A model generated the notes under the pieces. That model searched no databases, was not told the DNA's origin, and worked only from the letters and a program-made list of their open reading frames with translations. Of a DNA stretch of 64,000 nucleotides, positions 12,201-23,899 are shown in pieces (within the stretch, counting starts at the first letter, position 1; each line of letters begins with the position of its first letter). The DNA is taken from NCBI GenBank assembly GCA_959347315.1, contig OY365819.1, positions 18,577,119 through 18,641,118 on the forward strand, given 5' to 3'. The translations under genes and the position numbers were made by a program. The DNA is from Bimastos eiseni. Taxonomy: Eukaryota; Annelida; Clitellata; Crassiclitellata; Lumbricidae.

Positions 12201-15200
12201 TACACGGTCTGAATCGAATAAGAATATGTTTCCGTGTTTTTCTTCGTGGCTGGTGTTCCTTGCTGTCCAAAACTTCCAAATGCCGCTGAAGTTTTTCCAA
12301 AGTTTTGGTTTTTTTAAAATTTTGTTTGGCTTGTTGTTGGAGTCTCATTTGCTCATATAATCAATATTCTCAACATTTTTTAAGGCAGCTTTGCAAATTG
12401 CTGAATTAGGTTCATTGTTTAGATAAAGTTTTCAAATAAAGATATGAAAAACCGAATCTACATTCGCACACAAAGGAACCATCTAAAGATGGATTTACGC
12501 AAAATTACTTAAGGCGGTTGTAGCATTATATTTTGTAGTTACTGCATAGATATGCTACTGCCATTACTTTGTGTTTACATGTTCAAGCAGTTGAATACTC
12601 ATAATCTTGACCTTTGAGCAAGTACTTAACACACAGCGCCTTAGCAATTCTTTCTATCATTTTTTTCGTATTGGTATAAGAGACAGGGACTAAAATATTG
12701 GAGTCTGTGTAAAAATTCTTTACCATGAGAGTTATTTTTTAACAGCCAAATCACCATAATATTTATTCTTCCCATAAACACAATATCAACAATGAAAGTA
12801 ACAATGAAACAAATACTTTTTTCACCCAGTCATTTAGTACTGCTACTGTAGAGTTCTCCAGTAAATTCTCATTGATTTAAAAACAATGGCTCAGCAATTT
12901 GCCATACAATATGCACATTTAGGAATTTGTCATTATAGAGATTTTGAATTAATTATATGCAGAGTGAATTAACTGAGAATTAATTATGTACTTGATTCGA
13001 AACAGTTGGATAGGCTGTAGTTAGTTTTTATCATTTGACCAAAGTTTCACATGAAACAACGATCGATGCATGCAATATAATGGTGCTATAGAAGTGATTA
13101 TATTCAATCAGATCATTTCATGTGTTGTTCATTTTAGTCTTTAGGTGAAAACTCAAAAATACATAAGTCACAATTATAGTGCAGTAGCTAAGGTTTGTTT
13201 AAGCGGTACGGTCCTCTATCGAACTATTAAAATTTGGATATGAAATGTTTGACCTACAATAAAGCTAAAAATTTCCACGGGTGAGTGACTCATTAACAGC
13301 ATGCTATTGCCCAGTTTGGCTTTTCTTATATCTTCCCCTATTGATTCTTTAATTTTTTGCTTCTCTGAGATATTGAATTTTAGAAATGCTTTTATTGCCG
13401 CATGCTGCATGTTTCTATTGTTAGTTGGCTTAGTTGATGAAGAATGTAAAAGCTTTGAAGGGTTGAGTTTTTGTGGTTGTGACCAGGGTTTAGCTGAAAT
13501 GGACACTGTCTTTATCTTACCTATCCATGCTCACAAATGAATGACATCGTTTTTTTAATAATCATGATGAATTTACGATGTAGTGTTGTGCTGGACAGTA
13601 ATATATTAGCTACAAGCGTTTGTCAATAGCCACTGGGAAAATAATGCAGCTCGTTGTTATAATAACGTAGCGCTAAGTATCTCTTATGAATACAAGACTA
13701 CTGCTGCTGAAATGCTGATTTAGAGGTATATTGAATTGTTGGTTGACTATTTATTGCTTAGTACAAGTAGTTAGGACATGCTCTGTTGGGTCATGTGTAG
13801 CAAGACATTGGTTTAGAGCTTATTGTTTTTATCAGCGCTTTACTGTGGGGTGCCAGTGGTTAGCATGTTTGGTTGTCAACTTCGAGATCGGGGATTAAAA
13901 TTCCTACTAGGACGGAAATTTTTTACTTCTGAACCCATAGCCAACTGGGCTATTATGAATGTACTGATAACAGTTCATGTGATGATGAGACGGCGAGGGA
14001 GAGAACTGGTCACCCGCTGAAGCAGAGGAATTAATTTCATAGCACTTCAACCCATGGCTGTCTCAGGGCTAGCGGCTAATAGGGACTGGTCGTTTTCTTA
14101 GTGCTTTTTATAGTTAGTTGTTATGTGCATGGCTATTGCTGTTGTATGCAGTATTATGATTAGCCATCTTCTTAATATTTAGCTTATCTTCTTAAGATTT
14201 CTTTCGCCTTTACTATCACTTGTCCAATTGCTCTCTATTTACAACTAATTTTGGATTATATAACCAACTGTTCATTGTGTGTCCCTTTTTGTCTTTAGAG
14301 GTACCTGTTGCATATTTTATTTAACTACAAGCCTAGAGTTGGTGAGTTCTATGGCTTACTGGAACAAAAAGATATTCTGATCTGCTGGGGCCAGTATGTA
14401 ATGAATTATAACTCCATTGACAAAAGAGAGGATTGTCCCCTTTTGATTGTGAAAGTTGAACTGGTAGCACTTCACGCCAATGTAGTTATCTTAATATTTT
14501 ATCGATGAGCTGCATTGATTACCAAATCACTTTTAGTGCACTCTGTATTAAAGTGTTTAAACGATGTATCTCTTATAGTAGTTTAAAGTTTTCATTAAGT
14601 TCCAGTCATGACTGTTAAATCATCTGAATGAAATTAATTTCCATCTTAGGAGAAATTCATAATACATTTTCATACTCTTAAAGTTTGTGTCTTGAAAGGT
14701 TTTAATTGTTCTTGAATGCTAGAAGATTAAAGCCTTGTTTGTGTGTGAGAAACAGTTGATTTCATAACAAGCTGACCCTAGTAGGTGGACGACATTCCAC
14801 CAGTAAAATTCTTCTAATAATAACGAACTTGATATAGCACCTCTTCAAGAAATCTACTCAGAGCTCTGTATGTAAAGACTGCTGTGGTTGCATTTTCATC
14901 ATGTAAAGACTGTTGTGGTTGCATTTTCATCACTTCCATCCTTACCATTGATCTGTGATTAATGAACTGTGTTTGGTCTGTTGCCATTTGTAGATGTCTG
15001 GAACTTCTGCACCTCTCGGTGTTGTTCCTCCTGAACAGAAGAAGAGACAGGTTTATCCAGGCGAAGAACTCGACGAAAATGATCGTGTTACAGATTCAGG
15101 TGTCTCAAAAAATGACAAGTCTTTGTCAAAGAACAAGGTAGATGCATTTTAGCTTAAAGAGCTGCATTACTACTTTTAAGTTGTACAAGCTACCTTAGTT

Positions 15201-18200
15201 GTACTTTACTTTATGACTTGTAAGGCTGTACCGAGCAATCGGCCATACTCGTATTCGGGCCAATTATTAGAAGAATAGGTGTCCGCAGAAATAATCTAGG
15301 TAAAAAATAAAAATTTATTACTTTTGGTGGCTTGGCTCTTGTCACAGATGATTTCACAATATGATGTACTGGTGGCCCGTCGCATTGTCCACCTACTGAT
15401 GTCCTGCCAAAGTGCATGATAATGCTGATACAAATATATATTTATTGGTTTCTTGCACAATGATCTGTACAATAAGTCAAATGAGCACAGTTATTTATGA
15501 TTTGTTCTTATTATTGATTTATATTTAGCATTAGACTAGTTACTTGAAAGTTGGTACGTCACCAGCGAATTATTCGATTGCATCAGTTGCTAATTGCAAT
15601 GCTGCATCTTTTTTACATGTTACTGTTTTTGTAGGATGGCAACAAAAGCTCTTCATGGCTCGGTGGCCTATTCAACTTTAAAAATCGACCACCCAAGCCA
15701 AAGGAAATGATTTTGCCAGATGATAAAAATCCAAAAGTGAGTCTGAAAAGACCTGGTTTGTTGAGCAAGTTTTTTGTAACAATTGTAACCATTATGCTTA
15801 GAGGACATTTTTTGAAGTTTTTCATTCACTATATGATTTTTTAGATACACTCAAATGGCACTTATTGATGTTCACATTTATGAGCTTGGAATCATTTCTG
15901 GTGTGGTGTCTAGTGTTTTGAATAGGGCTGTACTGAATATTCACTTCGGAGCCAAATAGTGGCCAAATAGCTATTCGGTATTCCGCCGAATAGTAGCGGT
16001 CAGACCAAATACGAATATGGTGACGTTACATTGTTTATGCACAAGCGTTGGTTGCTATATCGAGTGAACTGATCTAACTTTCTACTGCCTGGACCACAGT
16101 ATCACAGTGTCAGTCGCCTCATTTCTAAGTTTAGTTAAATTAGTTTCATTCCTAGTATATACTGACTTGCAGAAGGATGCATAAGTTACATGTAGTTAGC
16201 TGTTTAGTTTTAGTTTATGTATTCAATTTACTGAACTGAAACTTTTGCTCACATTTGAAATTTTTAAATTTGTTGGTACTTTATACACTATTTGTATTCG
16301 GCCGAATAGAGAAAATCACCTATTCGGCACAGCCTTAGTTTTGAACTTATAAATAGCCACTATTAAAAGAATGCAGCAGTCAGGGTCTTGGATTGTTTTT
16401 TCACCAAAGTCCAAGACCAACTTGGTGACACTGTGACCAAGTAAGTAGCCTTCTTGGACTGTTGCTGTTCTGTTACCCACTTCTTGCTAGATCCTATAGT
16501 GGGGGAAAATGTTGGATCATGTGCTTTCAGTTGCTGTTCCACTTACATTTGAAATTGTCAACCACAGAATGACCAAGCTCTCCTACCCATTATAAATAAC
16601 TTATCTAGACTGGTTTTACTCCAGATGGCCTCTGCAACCTTGATTTCCACCCAAGCAAACTTTGCTTGCCCTTAAAAATCAGAGTTTCGAACTTTGAGCT
16701 GATGATAAGTGCTTTAAATAAAATGAATTAAATTAACAATGAGGTATATACTGTAAGATATTTTTTCTGTTACCAATTGTGTATATGCTGTATTTATTTA
16801 GATTGTCTGGGATAAAACGAAAAATCGTTGGGTGAACGTGGATGAAGATCCGAACGAAGCTGAGAAGAGCGCTCAGCCTCCGCCGCCACCAAAGGATGTT
16901 GACGTCTCACAGAGTATGTCGACGCCATTGATGTCCATGCCAACGCCCAGCGAATCATCTGGCAACAAGTTTCAGCGTCCAAAGGGTCGAGGTACTGCTC
17001 TTTGTAGCATTTCAGCCATGTGCTTGCCATGAAAAACGTTTTTGATTGTGAAGAGTTTTTTTAACGGAAAAGCATTTTGATTGTGTAGAGTATTTTTAAC
17101 TGAAAAGCATTTTTATTGTGTAGGGTATTTTTAACTGAAAAGCATTTTTATTGTGTAGAGTATTTTTATTGTGTAGAGTATTTTTAACTGAAAAGCATTT
17201 TTATTGTGTAGAGTAGTTTTAATTGAGGAGAGTAGTTTTAACTGAGAAGAGTATTTTTTTAACTGTGAAAAATATGTTAAACTGTGAAAAGTATTATTTT
17301 AAATTGTGAAAACCATTTTTAATTGTCAAGAGTATTTTTAACTGTAAAAAGCATATGTAACTGCTGTGAAGAGTATTTTTAACTGAAAAGTATTATTATT
17401 ATATTATATCTTCGTTTATTTAAAAAGCTGACAATCCGCAGCAAATAACATTCAAAAAGAACAGAAGAAAATGAAAGTTATCCAATAAAAGTAATGATAT
17501 GGCCTACAATAGCTCTACAGTTTATAATAGTTACTGTTAGTTACTGTTATAAACTGTTTAGCTATTGCGTAGGTATTATTCACATATTGATGTTGGAAAT
17601 TACGTCAGAAACCACAAGGAATAGTTTTTAGGGGACATGTGAATAACTGCTTGGGTGGGTCAGAAAGGTAATAGCTCTGAATGCAGAGCTCGATACCCGT
17701 ATCCCCAATAAGGATGACCAGTCCTTCTGTCGCTAGATGGCAGCATTGGTTAAATCAAATGTATAATGTGATGGACGCCTTGCACAGCTGCCGACCTGAA
17801 TTCGACTCCTGTAATGACTTATCATCATGCGTTCATACTGTACTTGTAATCATACTGTGATTTGTCAGTTTGAAAAAAGTTATTATTATGCTTTTCAATG
17901 TTTTAATGAGTCCATTTTATAGAGCTGAATATATACTAGGATCGTTTTTTTCTGATCATCTTGCATCAGAATATGTGGACCTTTATGTGAAAAGGGACCA
18001 GATTGTCGATATGGAGTTACTGGCACTTCTGAAATATTCAGAATGTGAGTGAAATAGAGAGTCCACCCGCATATTATTCAGCACATATCTCGTTATTGTA
18101 GAGACTGGTGGACACAGCAACCCTAAAATACTCATTTTGAGTAATTTGCGATTAAAGCGTACAGTAACATCAAGTCAAGGATTTTTCAACCTTAACCGCA

Positions 18201-21136
18201 CTTAATAAATACAACTGCTAGCACGCCTGTTATTCAGAAACCGAAAGCAATGTATTAATGCACCTCTTGCGTCATCATTTCTAGTGGTTATTAGGCAATT
18301 TGAGCTGCCTCCAGCCAGCTGAAGGGTTTCAAAACAATACCAACCATCTGGTCCTTTTTATATAGCCATAAAGAAACATAAATTTTTTAAATAAAATTCT
18401 TTTATTTAATTAAAATTGACCTTTATAGATGTAGTACATTCATAGAAGAATGCAATTAGACAAAAAACACAAAATCGAAATTTTTTTTCCAAATCACTTT
18501 AGGCCCTGTTTTCTCTTAAACTAGAACCGACGATCTGGTCCCTTTTCATGTAAACGTCCACTTATTTGTTTTAATTAAATGTGGCCTTATTTTAGTTTAA
18601 TATGCAAATGTTATGCACATTTAATATAGGTATTGGTTCTTCTTTGCTGCATGAACTAATTACAATATAAATACATTTAGTAATTTGAAACTATTCTGTT
18701 GTTAATCTTTAGGTGCACGTACTCAGTATGTAGATGTTCTTAGTGGTTCAAGTAAGCCCTCACCCGCGGCTCCAAGCAACCTGTTGAATTTACTGCCAAA
18801 GTCGGCCAGCATGCCACCAAATGTTTTCATTCCTAATGCACGAGGTTTGTCAAGAATATTCCTTCGCCATTTCCTTTTGCTGTTTTGTTACATATATGCA
18901 AATTTTATGGGCTAATTTATAAGATGGCTTTAACAAAGTTAACATTATTTTAATGATTGCCTGAGAGAGTGAAATGCATTGGGTGCTGTTTGAAACTCTG
19001 ATGGCTCTTACTCTTAAACTATTAAAATTGTCTGGATCTTTGCAGCGGCTGAAGAGGAAGAGAAAGCTAACCGAGTTAAAACGGAGGAGGTTGCAGCACC
19101 TGCAAGTTCCCCTGCAGCTGCTCACTGGCCTACAGGTCATGACCAGGGTGTGGACGTGAATGCGGTGCAACCCCCTGCTGCTGCACAGCCACAACTCCCA
19201 GCTGACAGGGCTGGCCCAACTCCTATGGTCTGTCGTTCTTTTATCATGTTGACCTTTCATTACTTCAGTGGTAGAAATTGGCTCTTATACAATGTACTTT
19301 AGCATAATTGTATGTTGGGCCTTCTTGTGTATCGGGCCATTCTCTGAGTAGGCTTTTAATCTGTATTGCAGGGTTGTCAAACCTTTTATGATGGCGGGCC
19401 AATAGCAATACATTCCAGCAAGTGGCGGGCCAGAGTGCCGAATGTGCATAAGGAAAATTGGGTACGGATCTCAGAGAGGGCCACACATAATGATGTTGAA
19501 TTATGTTTTGAAAACGTGATTCTGATATGCAATGTTATTTTGCTTCTCTGATTAATTTTACTTCAAGTTCTTGTTCAATTTGCTCTAATTGATTTTAATT
19601 CTAATTCTAGTTCTAAAAAAATTTACTTCTACTTCTTATTCACTTCTGTCTATGCCATTTTACTTATACTTCTCAAATAATTTTACTTCTACTTCAGTTT
19701 TTGTTTAAAATATCCCGTGTAAATGACAAATGTTCCGTTTTTCTCAATCTTTATGTTTAGCGCATATTGCATACACTTCTCTCAGTACTAATTAATGTAA
19801 TGTTTCTTTTAAGGTTTTATTCCAGTCCCAAATCGATTGTACAAGACTAACACAGTACAAGTGACAAACACTGTTAATTGGAACAGTCTATACTGTATCA
19901 CCAATCAATGATCTTGGAGTTCATTTTTAGAAATACTTGCATCTCCAGAGATTGCTTCATCCTATTTCTAAGACCAGTTGATAAAATCGTGGCTATTGAG
20001 AAAATTATCTCTACATAGGCCTGAGATGCTGGTGCAGAAACCAGGTCTTCAGCCAATGGGGATAGTTTGGGATAAATGCTGCTTCCACTGTTCCAAAATT
20101 TAAGAGAACTATGAACTGCTTCTTGCTGCTTAATGTCCTGCAAATATTTGTCATGTTCAAGACCAATGTTGCATTCTGACTGCGGCACTGTAGTGAAACC
20201 TTCATTTTGCTGCATTCTAGAGCTGAGAAACTTGTATTTCTTAAAGCTGGAAGTGCACACTCATTGGTGGTAGATGTTGATGTGGAAGGAATGGCACAAC
20301 ATGCTTGAGGAAGTTGAGGGTCTTGGCAATGTTTATTAAATTTCGTTCTGAAATTAATTTTACTTCTTATTCTTATTCACTTCGGGAGGTCTCCATTTCA
20401 CTTCTTATTCTATTCTAGTTCTTAAAATAATTTTTATTCTACTGAACAAGATTCAAGTAATTATTATTCTATTCGACTTCTAGTTCACGAATATATCACT
20501 GCTGATATGCATCATCAATTACAAATATTGAAGCATCACAGAAAACTCAGAAAGCTGTAGAAATGACAAATTAGACCTTCTATTCTCAATCGTGTTGTCT
20601 CTAAACAAGGCTCCACGCCGTCCAGACGTGCACGGGCCAGAAATGTATAGTCGGCGGGCCAGAAAAGCCGGCTCTTTGACACCCCTGCTGTAGTGTAATG
20701 GCTGTGTGGCACAGTGGCCGATTGCTTAGAGCAGTTGGCCTGTGACGCGAAGAGTACAGGTTCGATTCTCTTCCAAGGAGTCACTGTGTAGGGACCTTGA
20801 GCAAGTCCTTCTCAGGCGGTTGCTCCGCATTACAACTGCAATTGCACCATTGAGGTATGTGTGCACTTCTGAACCAATTGAAAGTTGCGGTTGTATCGTA
20901 CTCTCATGTCATGGTTTAAAACAGTTTTGTGATAATTTGCATGTTTATCTTCTTATGACTGCTGAACTTGAAAGGACTGTATATTTTGCTTTTTCTTGCA
21001 GATGGCCAACTCAATGGAAGCTCCTTCCTCGATGATGATGTTTAATCCATCCCAGTTCAACCAAAACTTATCGACCCCATCACAAGGTTCAAACTCTCAC
21101 TTGAAGTACGGCCAGCGTAGGATCTATCCGAAATAA
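893..21136 (+). CDS. SEC16A: SEC16, COPII ER-exit-site scaffold (3' part, 17 exons)
   Basis: SEC16 is a large peripheral protein that marks ER exit sites and organises COPII coat assembly through Sec13, Sec23/24 and Sar1. Exons read by eye: 893-1132, 2058-2155, 2877-2961, 3594-3711, 4891-5002, 5682-5841, 6205-6396, 6921-7110, 7777-7968, 10129-10286, 11913-12206, 14994-15137, 15635-15736, 16802-16991, 18713-18844, 19046-19227, 21002-21136. They total 2724 nt, stay in frame, and give 907 residues plus TAA. Exons 1-7 encode the central conserved (ACE1, Sec13-binding) domain, with [18 protein letters not shown] across the first junction and [15 protein letters not shown] later. Exons 8-11 are a Gln/Ser/Pro-rich linker. 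Exons 13-14 carry the conserved [17 protein letters not shown] block, and exon 15 has ARTQYVDVL. The C terminus GQRRIYPK resembles human GQRKRPVL. The N-terminal half is outside the window. Two donors (after 12206 and 19227) are GTCTG and weak, but phase fits both. The invertebrate orthologue is probably single-copy Sec16. Confidence 0.93.
1430..1790 (+). mobile_element. Non-LTR (L2/CR1-group) retrotransposon 3' fragment
   Basis: One frame gives the degenerate text [20 protein letters not shown], the usual end of L2/CR1-type reverse transcriptases (A.LWN.LP). It is followed by the tail GGTGCTATATAAATC, which recurs across the window. It lies in a SEC16 intron and is interrupted by stops. Confidence 0.5.
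3135..3390 (+). repeat. SINE family B copy
   Basis: This interspersed repeat of about 250 bp has a box-B-like GAGTTCGATTTC and the diagnostic stretch CAGTTAAATTCGACTCCTGT, followed by TTCATACT and TTTGTAATCATACTG. Other copies lie at 17650-17885, 29088-29330 (+), 11530-11830 and 33045-33275 (-). Confidence 0.65.
3800..4420 (-). mobile_element. L2/CR1-group LINE reverse-transcriptase remnant with 3' tail
   Basis: Read on the minus strand, the segment encodes, with frameshifts and stops, [14 protein letters not shown], then [37 protein letters not shown] and [16 protein letters not shown]. These are the C-terminal landmarks of L2/CR1-group reverse transcriptases. The minus-strand 3' end is GGGGCGCTATATAAATCC, the same tail seen at the ends of many SINE-like repeats here. 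It lies in the SEC16 intron after the exon ending at 3711 and is not functional. Confidence 0.7.
7515..7655. repeat. Dispersed repeat, copy 1
   Basis: A segment starting GCGTCAATCCCTCTGAGTGA and ending near CCCCCCTATCTGGATGCC recurs at 61490-61632 in the same orientation. The copies share the two ends and the middle CCCCTACCTGAAATTG. The family is not recognised. Confidence 0.6.
7699..7742. repeat. (GAAT)n microsatellite
   Basis: Tandem GAATGAAT units lie in the SEC16 intron just upstream of the exon starting at 7777. Confidence 0.9.
8030..8580. repeat. 32-bp tandem repeat in SEC16 intron
   Basis: About 17 copies of a 32-bp unit containing GTAGCTGAGTATGTGTCTGA follow each other. The left copies vary (GTGGCTGAGTAT, TGTATCTGTG) and the central copies look identical. 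The right edge is where the hAT element at 8594 inserted. Confidence 0.9.
8594..9550. mobile_element. Non-autonomous hAT element with 8-bp target duplication
   Basis: The ends are CAGGGCTGTTAA and its inverse TTAACAGCCCTG. They are flanked by a perfect 8-bp direct repeat GTATCTGT at 8586-8593 and 9551-9558. The subterminal regions hold many short palindromes such as GTATCGCGATAC. No transposase is encoded. A (TA)n tract lies inside at about 9261-9290. Confidence 0.88.
10430..11105. repeat. 36-bp minisatellite, 18 identical copies
   Basis: A 36-bp unit starting GGCAATGCTAATGATCC is repeated 18 times with no difference that I can see. A nineteenth, partial and diverged copy starts at 11078. 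It lies in the SEC16 intron between the exons ending at 10286 and starting at 11913. Because 36 is a multiple of 3 and the unit has no stop in several frames, long artificial open frames appear on both strands. The left flank (CCAGTCCCAAGCCTG) also occurs near 33304, so the array probably grew from a dispersed repeat. Confidence 0.95.
11530..11830 (-). repeat. SINE family B copy (inverted)
   Basis: Contains GAGTCGAATTTAACTG and the GGATGATGAC stretch, the reverse complement of the family core seen at 3135-3390. It is intronic in SEC16. Confidence 0.55.
13830..14100 (+). repeat. Possible tRNA-like SINE
   Basis: Starts with GTGCCAGTGGTTAGCATG (box-A-like), followed about 35 nt later by GGGGATTAAAATTCC (box-B-like). 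No second copy is clearly seen in the window, so the call is tentative. It is intronic in SEC16. Confidence 0.3.
14875..14938. repeat. Short tandem duplication in SEC16 intron
   Basis: GTAAAGACTG followed by TGTGGTTGCATTTTCATCA is present twice back to back, in the intron just before the exon at 14994. Confidence 0.75.
15923..16337. mobile_element. hAT-type MITE with 8-bp target duplication
   Basis: The left end is TAGGGCTGTACTGAATATTC and the right end, inverted, is TAAGGCTGTGCCGAATAGG. The flanking direct repeat GTTTTGAA is perfect at 15915-15922 and 16338-16345. The interior holds ATTCGGCCGAATA-like palindromes and no coding capacity. A partial relative (GGCTGTACCGAGCAATCGG) lies at about 15221-15290. 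Confidence 0.85.
17040..17400. repeat. Degenerate tandem repeat in SEC16 intron
   Basis: About nine imperfect units of roughly 35 bp built on GTGTAGAGTATTTTTAACTG and AAAAGCATTTTTATTG, directly after the exon ending at 16991. Confidence 0.8.
17650..17885 (+). repeat. SINE family B copy
   Basis: Same core as at 3135: AATTCGACTCCTGTAATGAC followed by TTCATACTGTACTTGTAATC. Intronic in SEC16. Confidence 0.6.
17978..18562. mobile_element. Inverted-repeat element of unknown class
   Basis: The 34-nt arm at 17978-18011 (GTGGACCTTTATGTGAAAAG...) is matched in reverse complement at 18529-18562 with only a few differences. It may be a MITE or the terminal part of a larger element. No target duplication was resolved. 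Confidence 0.5.
19369..20687 (-). mobile_element. hAT transposon remnant with transposase tail
   Basis: The left end CAGGGTTGTCAAACC and inverted right end CAGGGGTGTCAAAGAGCC are flanked by CTGTATTG (19361-19368) and CTGTAGTG (20688-20695), an 8-bp duplication with one change. The minus strand at 19898-20260 encodes the hAT C-terminal dimerisation region, with [34 protein letters not shown] and TGLRNRM. The rest of the transposase is missing, so it cannot move by itself. It lies in the last SEC16 intron. Confidence 0.85.
20699..20880 (+). repeat. tRNA-derived SINE family A copy
   Basis: Box A-like ATTGCTTAGAGCAGTTGG and box B GGTTCGATTCTC are followed by GACCTTGAGCAAGTCCTTCT and ACAACTGCAATTGCACC. 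It sits a few bases to the right of the hAT element. Relatives lie at 27750-27960 (-), 29855-30080, 30950-31095 and 50645-50880 (+). Confidence 0.75.
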
Positions 21137-22830
21137 GAGCGATGGAAGGGTTCTAAATGTTGGCATTCTGCGTCAAAGTCTTCATCTTGGGGTTATTCGA
21201 TCCTTTGTTGAGATTCTTCAAGTGGACTCGTTGTGCTTCAAGGTCTTTGGCTACCACAGCCATTGAACTGACTGGTGGAGAAAGGTTGATTATTTGAGTA
21301 ATTTGGATCGAGCGTTTTCTTTGGTTATCCCCGCAATTGATGTTTATTTGTGCTGTATACGAAGACGATGAAATATTTTGTCAGTTTTTCTGCAGTTCAA
21401 AGAACAATTTGTGATTCTTTTGAAGGATGTGCATAAGTTATAATTTGCTGATAATTTGAATGTCAATACATATATGTACTTGTTTAACAAATACAGTATG
21501 TCTCATATTTATCTGTATAATTATTATAATTTTACAATTGCTGGTAATTACCTATTGTAATTCATCCTGTGATTCTAAGTTTATGGAAATATCATTTATG
21601 AAAGCATGTGGTTCGATTGAAGGGCCACAAATGAAATCTTTACTTAAGTGTTCCTGAAAATTCACCATACAATCAGATGGTGTCATTGATATGGTGTAGT
21701 AACAGCCTTACATTTTCATTGTGCATGGAATGTAAAATATGTGAAGACATTGAATCTAAACTAAACTGTGGAACGTTCTCCTCCTTCATATTCACCCTTG
21801 TTTGCAAAACCATAGAGAGATCTATTCATCGATGACATCTGACTGTATTGCTGATAATTCTGCATAGTAAGTTTACTATGTGATTGTTTAAATACAATGT
21901 ACAAATGTTGGGAAGATAATAATGGTGTTGACTGCGATTTTGGCCATTGTTTTCGTAAATGGCAAAGCAGTTCACGAATTTACTTATATTTAGAGTGGCT
22001 TAAAGACGGTTGATGTTGGGTTGACAAATCTACTTTGGAAAGTTGCTGGTATGTCAACCCATGCATTATCAATAACTTAGTTTTGTCATTTAGCATAATT
22101 ATAAGCCTTTGATCATAATTTAAGTTCGATTGGAAGATTGCAAGAATTTCTTGATTGCATGAAATTGGAATGTGAATGATTCTTTTAAATGACTCTTGTT
22201 TAAATGGATTGGAGAGAACTTGGTAAAAGATTTGGGTATCGGTGGATTATGCTATCAATGTTCTGTGGATGAAAAAAAATTCAAGCATTTAAATTTTGTT
22301 CTGGTGAATCTTGTGAAAATTAAGAGCAGAGCATTTTCCTCATTATTTATGGTGTGAATGAATGGACTTAGTTTCCACGAACTGTTAACCTTGTTTAATA
22401 TAACTAGAATTTGCAACTTGTGCTTGATCTATTTCGGGCATGTCCACAACGAACTTAATGTAATTGTATCTGTCATTCAGTATAGTAGGTACATTATAGG
22501 CAGAAGATCCCTAAATGTTACTTTGAATAAGTCTTGTTGTAGGTACATATATTGTATAATTATGCCTTCATTTGCAGGAATATGGTAATAGACAAGATTA
22601 TCAGTATTGTTTGAAGTTGTTGCAAATGAAATTCACTTGCCAGTTGGAAGCATACTGTTTAAAAATTTAAGGAAATTTCATTTCCTTGCTAAAAGATTTG
22701 ACCTACAATATGCAAATTTCAAGCATGTCTAACACTGCCTGTCAAGTACCATGAACACACACAATAACTTCTAATATTATGTTGCCCATATTATGATTTA
22801 CTCGTTTCTAAAATAAAGTAACCCAGAGAA
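21137..22830 (+). other. SEC16 3' UTR with candidate poly(A) signal
   Basis: AT-rich sequence follows the SEC16 stop codon with no repeat element that I recognise. The first clear AATAAA I found downstream on this strand is at 22812-22817, so the 3' UTR could be about 1.7 kb. Earlier non-canonical signals cannot be excluded. Confidence 0.45.
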
Positions 22831-22925
22831 GACAAACTAGAATAATCTTGTTCCAGAATCTGCAAACCTCCTAAATATTGGACAAGGTTTTTCAAGAATA
22901 AGAGCTATGTATAATTATTAATTTC

Positions 22926-23450
22926 GGAACGCGACGATGCTCGGCGCTCTTGAATAAGCTGGTGCCCTGTGCTTTTGGCTTTCAAGTAGCGCTTGAGAAG
23001 TTTTGAGATTAGGATTACGAACTCATGACCTTAAGAGATTTGCGCTTTTTGAGAGTGAACATGTGCAATGGTGGGTTGCAATGGTGGGTACGTAATCTCC
23101 AAATTTCTGAAGAACCGATTGATTGATTGATTGATTGATTGATGACTGCTGTTGTTTTCATCTGGTCTTAAAGAACTCTTTCATGATACTTCCAAAACTT
23201 ATCTTAAGCAACATTTAGCATTTCGTCCGAAGGGAAAAAATGTCCTTGCAGAGAAGGGATGGCACTACAAAATCTGCTGCAGGTTATGGTTGGTAAGTTA
23301 TATTAACCCAATAGGTCCATAGTCACATCTAGAGCGATCTAATCGACAAACTCTGTTGAGGTTGAATCGTAATCTCCAAATTTCTAAAGCTCCACTTGAA
23401 AGCTAAGCGCAGGGCACCAGCTTATTCACGAGCGCTGCGTCAAATCGAAA
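22926..23450. mobile_element. Fold-back or MITE-like element with long inverted arms
   Basis: The left arm (about 22930-23020) contains GAATAAGCTGGTGCCCTG and GCTTTCAAGT. The right arm (about 23363-23450) contains the reverse complement CAGGGCACCAGCTTATTC. A GATT microsatellite lies inside at about 23118-23143. No coding capacity is seen. Confidence 0.65.
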
Positions 23451-23899
23451 GGCATGTCCAAAGGATAGTCCGTGGTGGGAGGTAAAAGTTCTGCAATCAG
23501 ACCGCTTCCACTATTCTACGTTAGGCCTATTTGGTGATTTAAGACCACAGCTGCCGATTCGCTTGTGTGTAGGAATATATACTAGGATTATTTATAATAT
23601 AATTTGAACGACGTAATGTTGTGACATCACAGCTGAAAATCTGTTCTCTGCAATTCCTCGAAACAAGTGAGTTTAATTTACTTTCTAAAACAATAATTAA
23701 TTAATGCCTATTATTCCACGATCATAGCATGATTTTGCGTGTTATGACGTTTTAGTTTTAATTACATGTTTTAAGATTATTCCAATGTTATAAGAACAGG
23801 AAATGAACGTGAAGGGATTTGTTCTAGAGACTGGGGAGGGAGGCAAGGAATCGACACGCATATAATTCTACATACTTATTTTAAAATGTTTGTCTTCTA

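Noticed and set aside
12210..12212. TGA as the normal end of SEC16
   Set aside because: The conserved C-terminal blocks of SEC16 continue in phase at 14994-21136, so this stop is reached only if the intron is retained.
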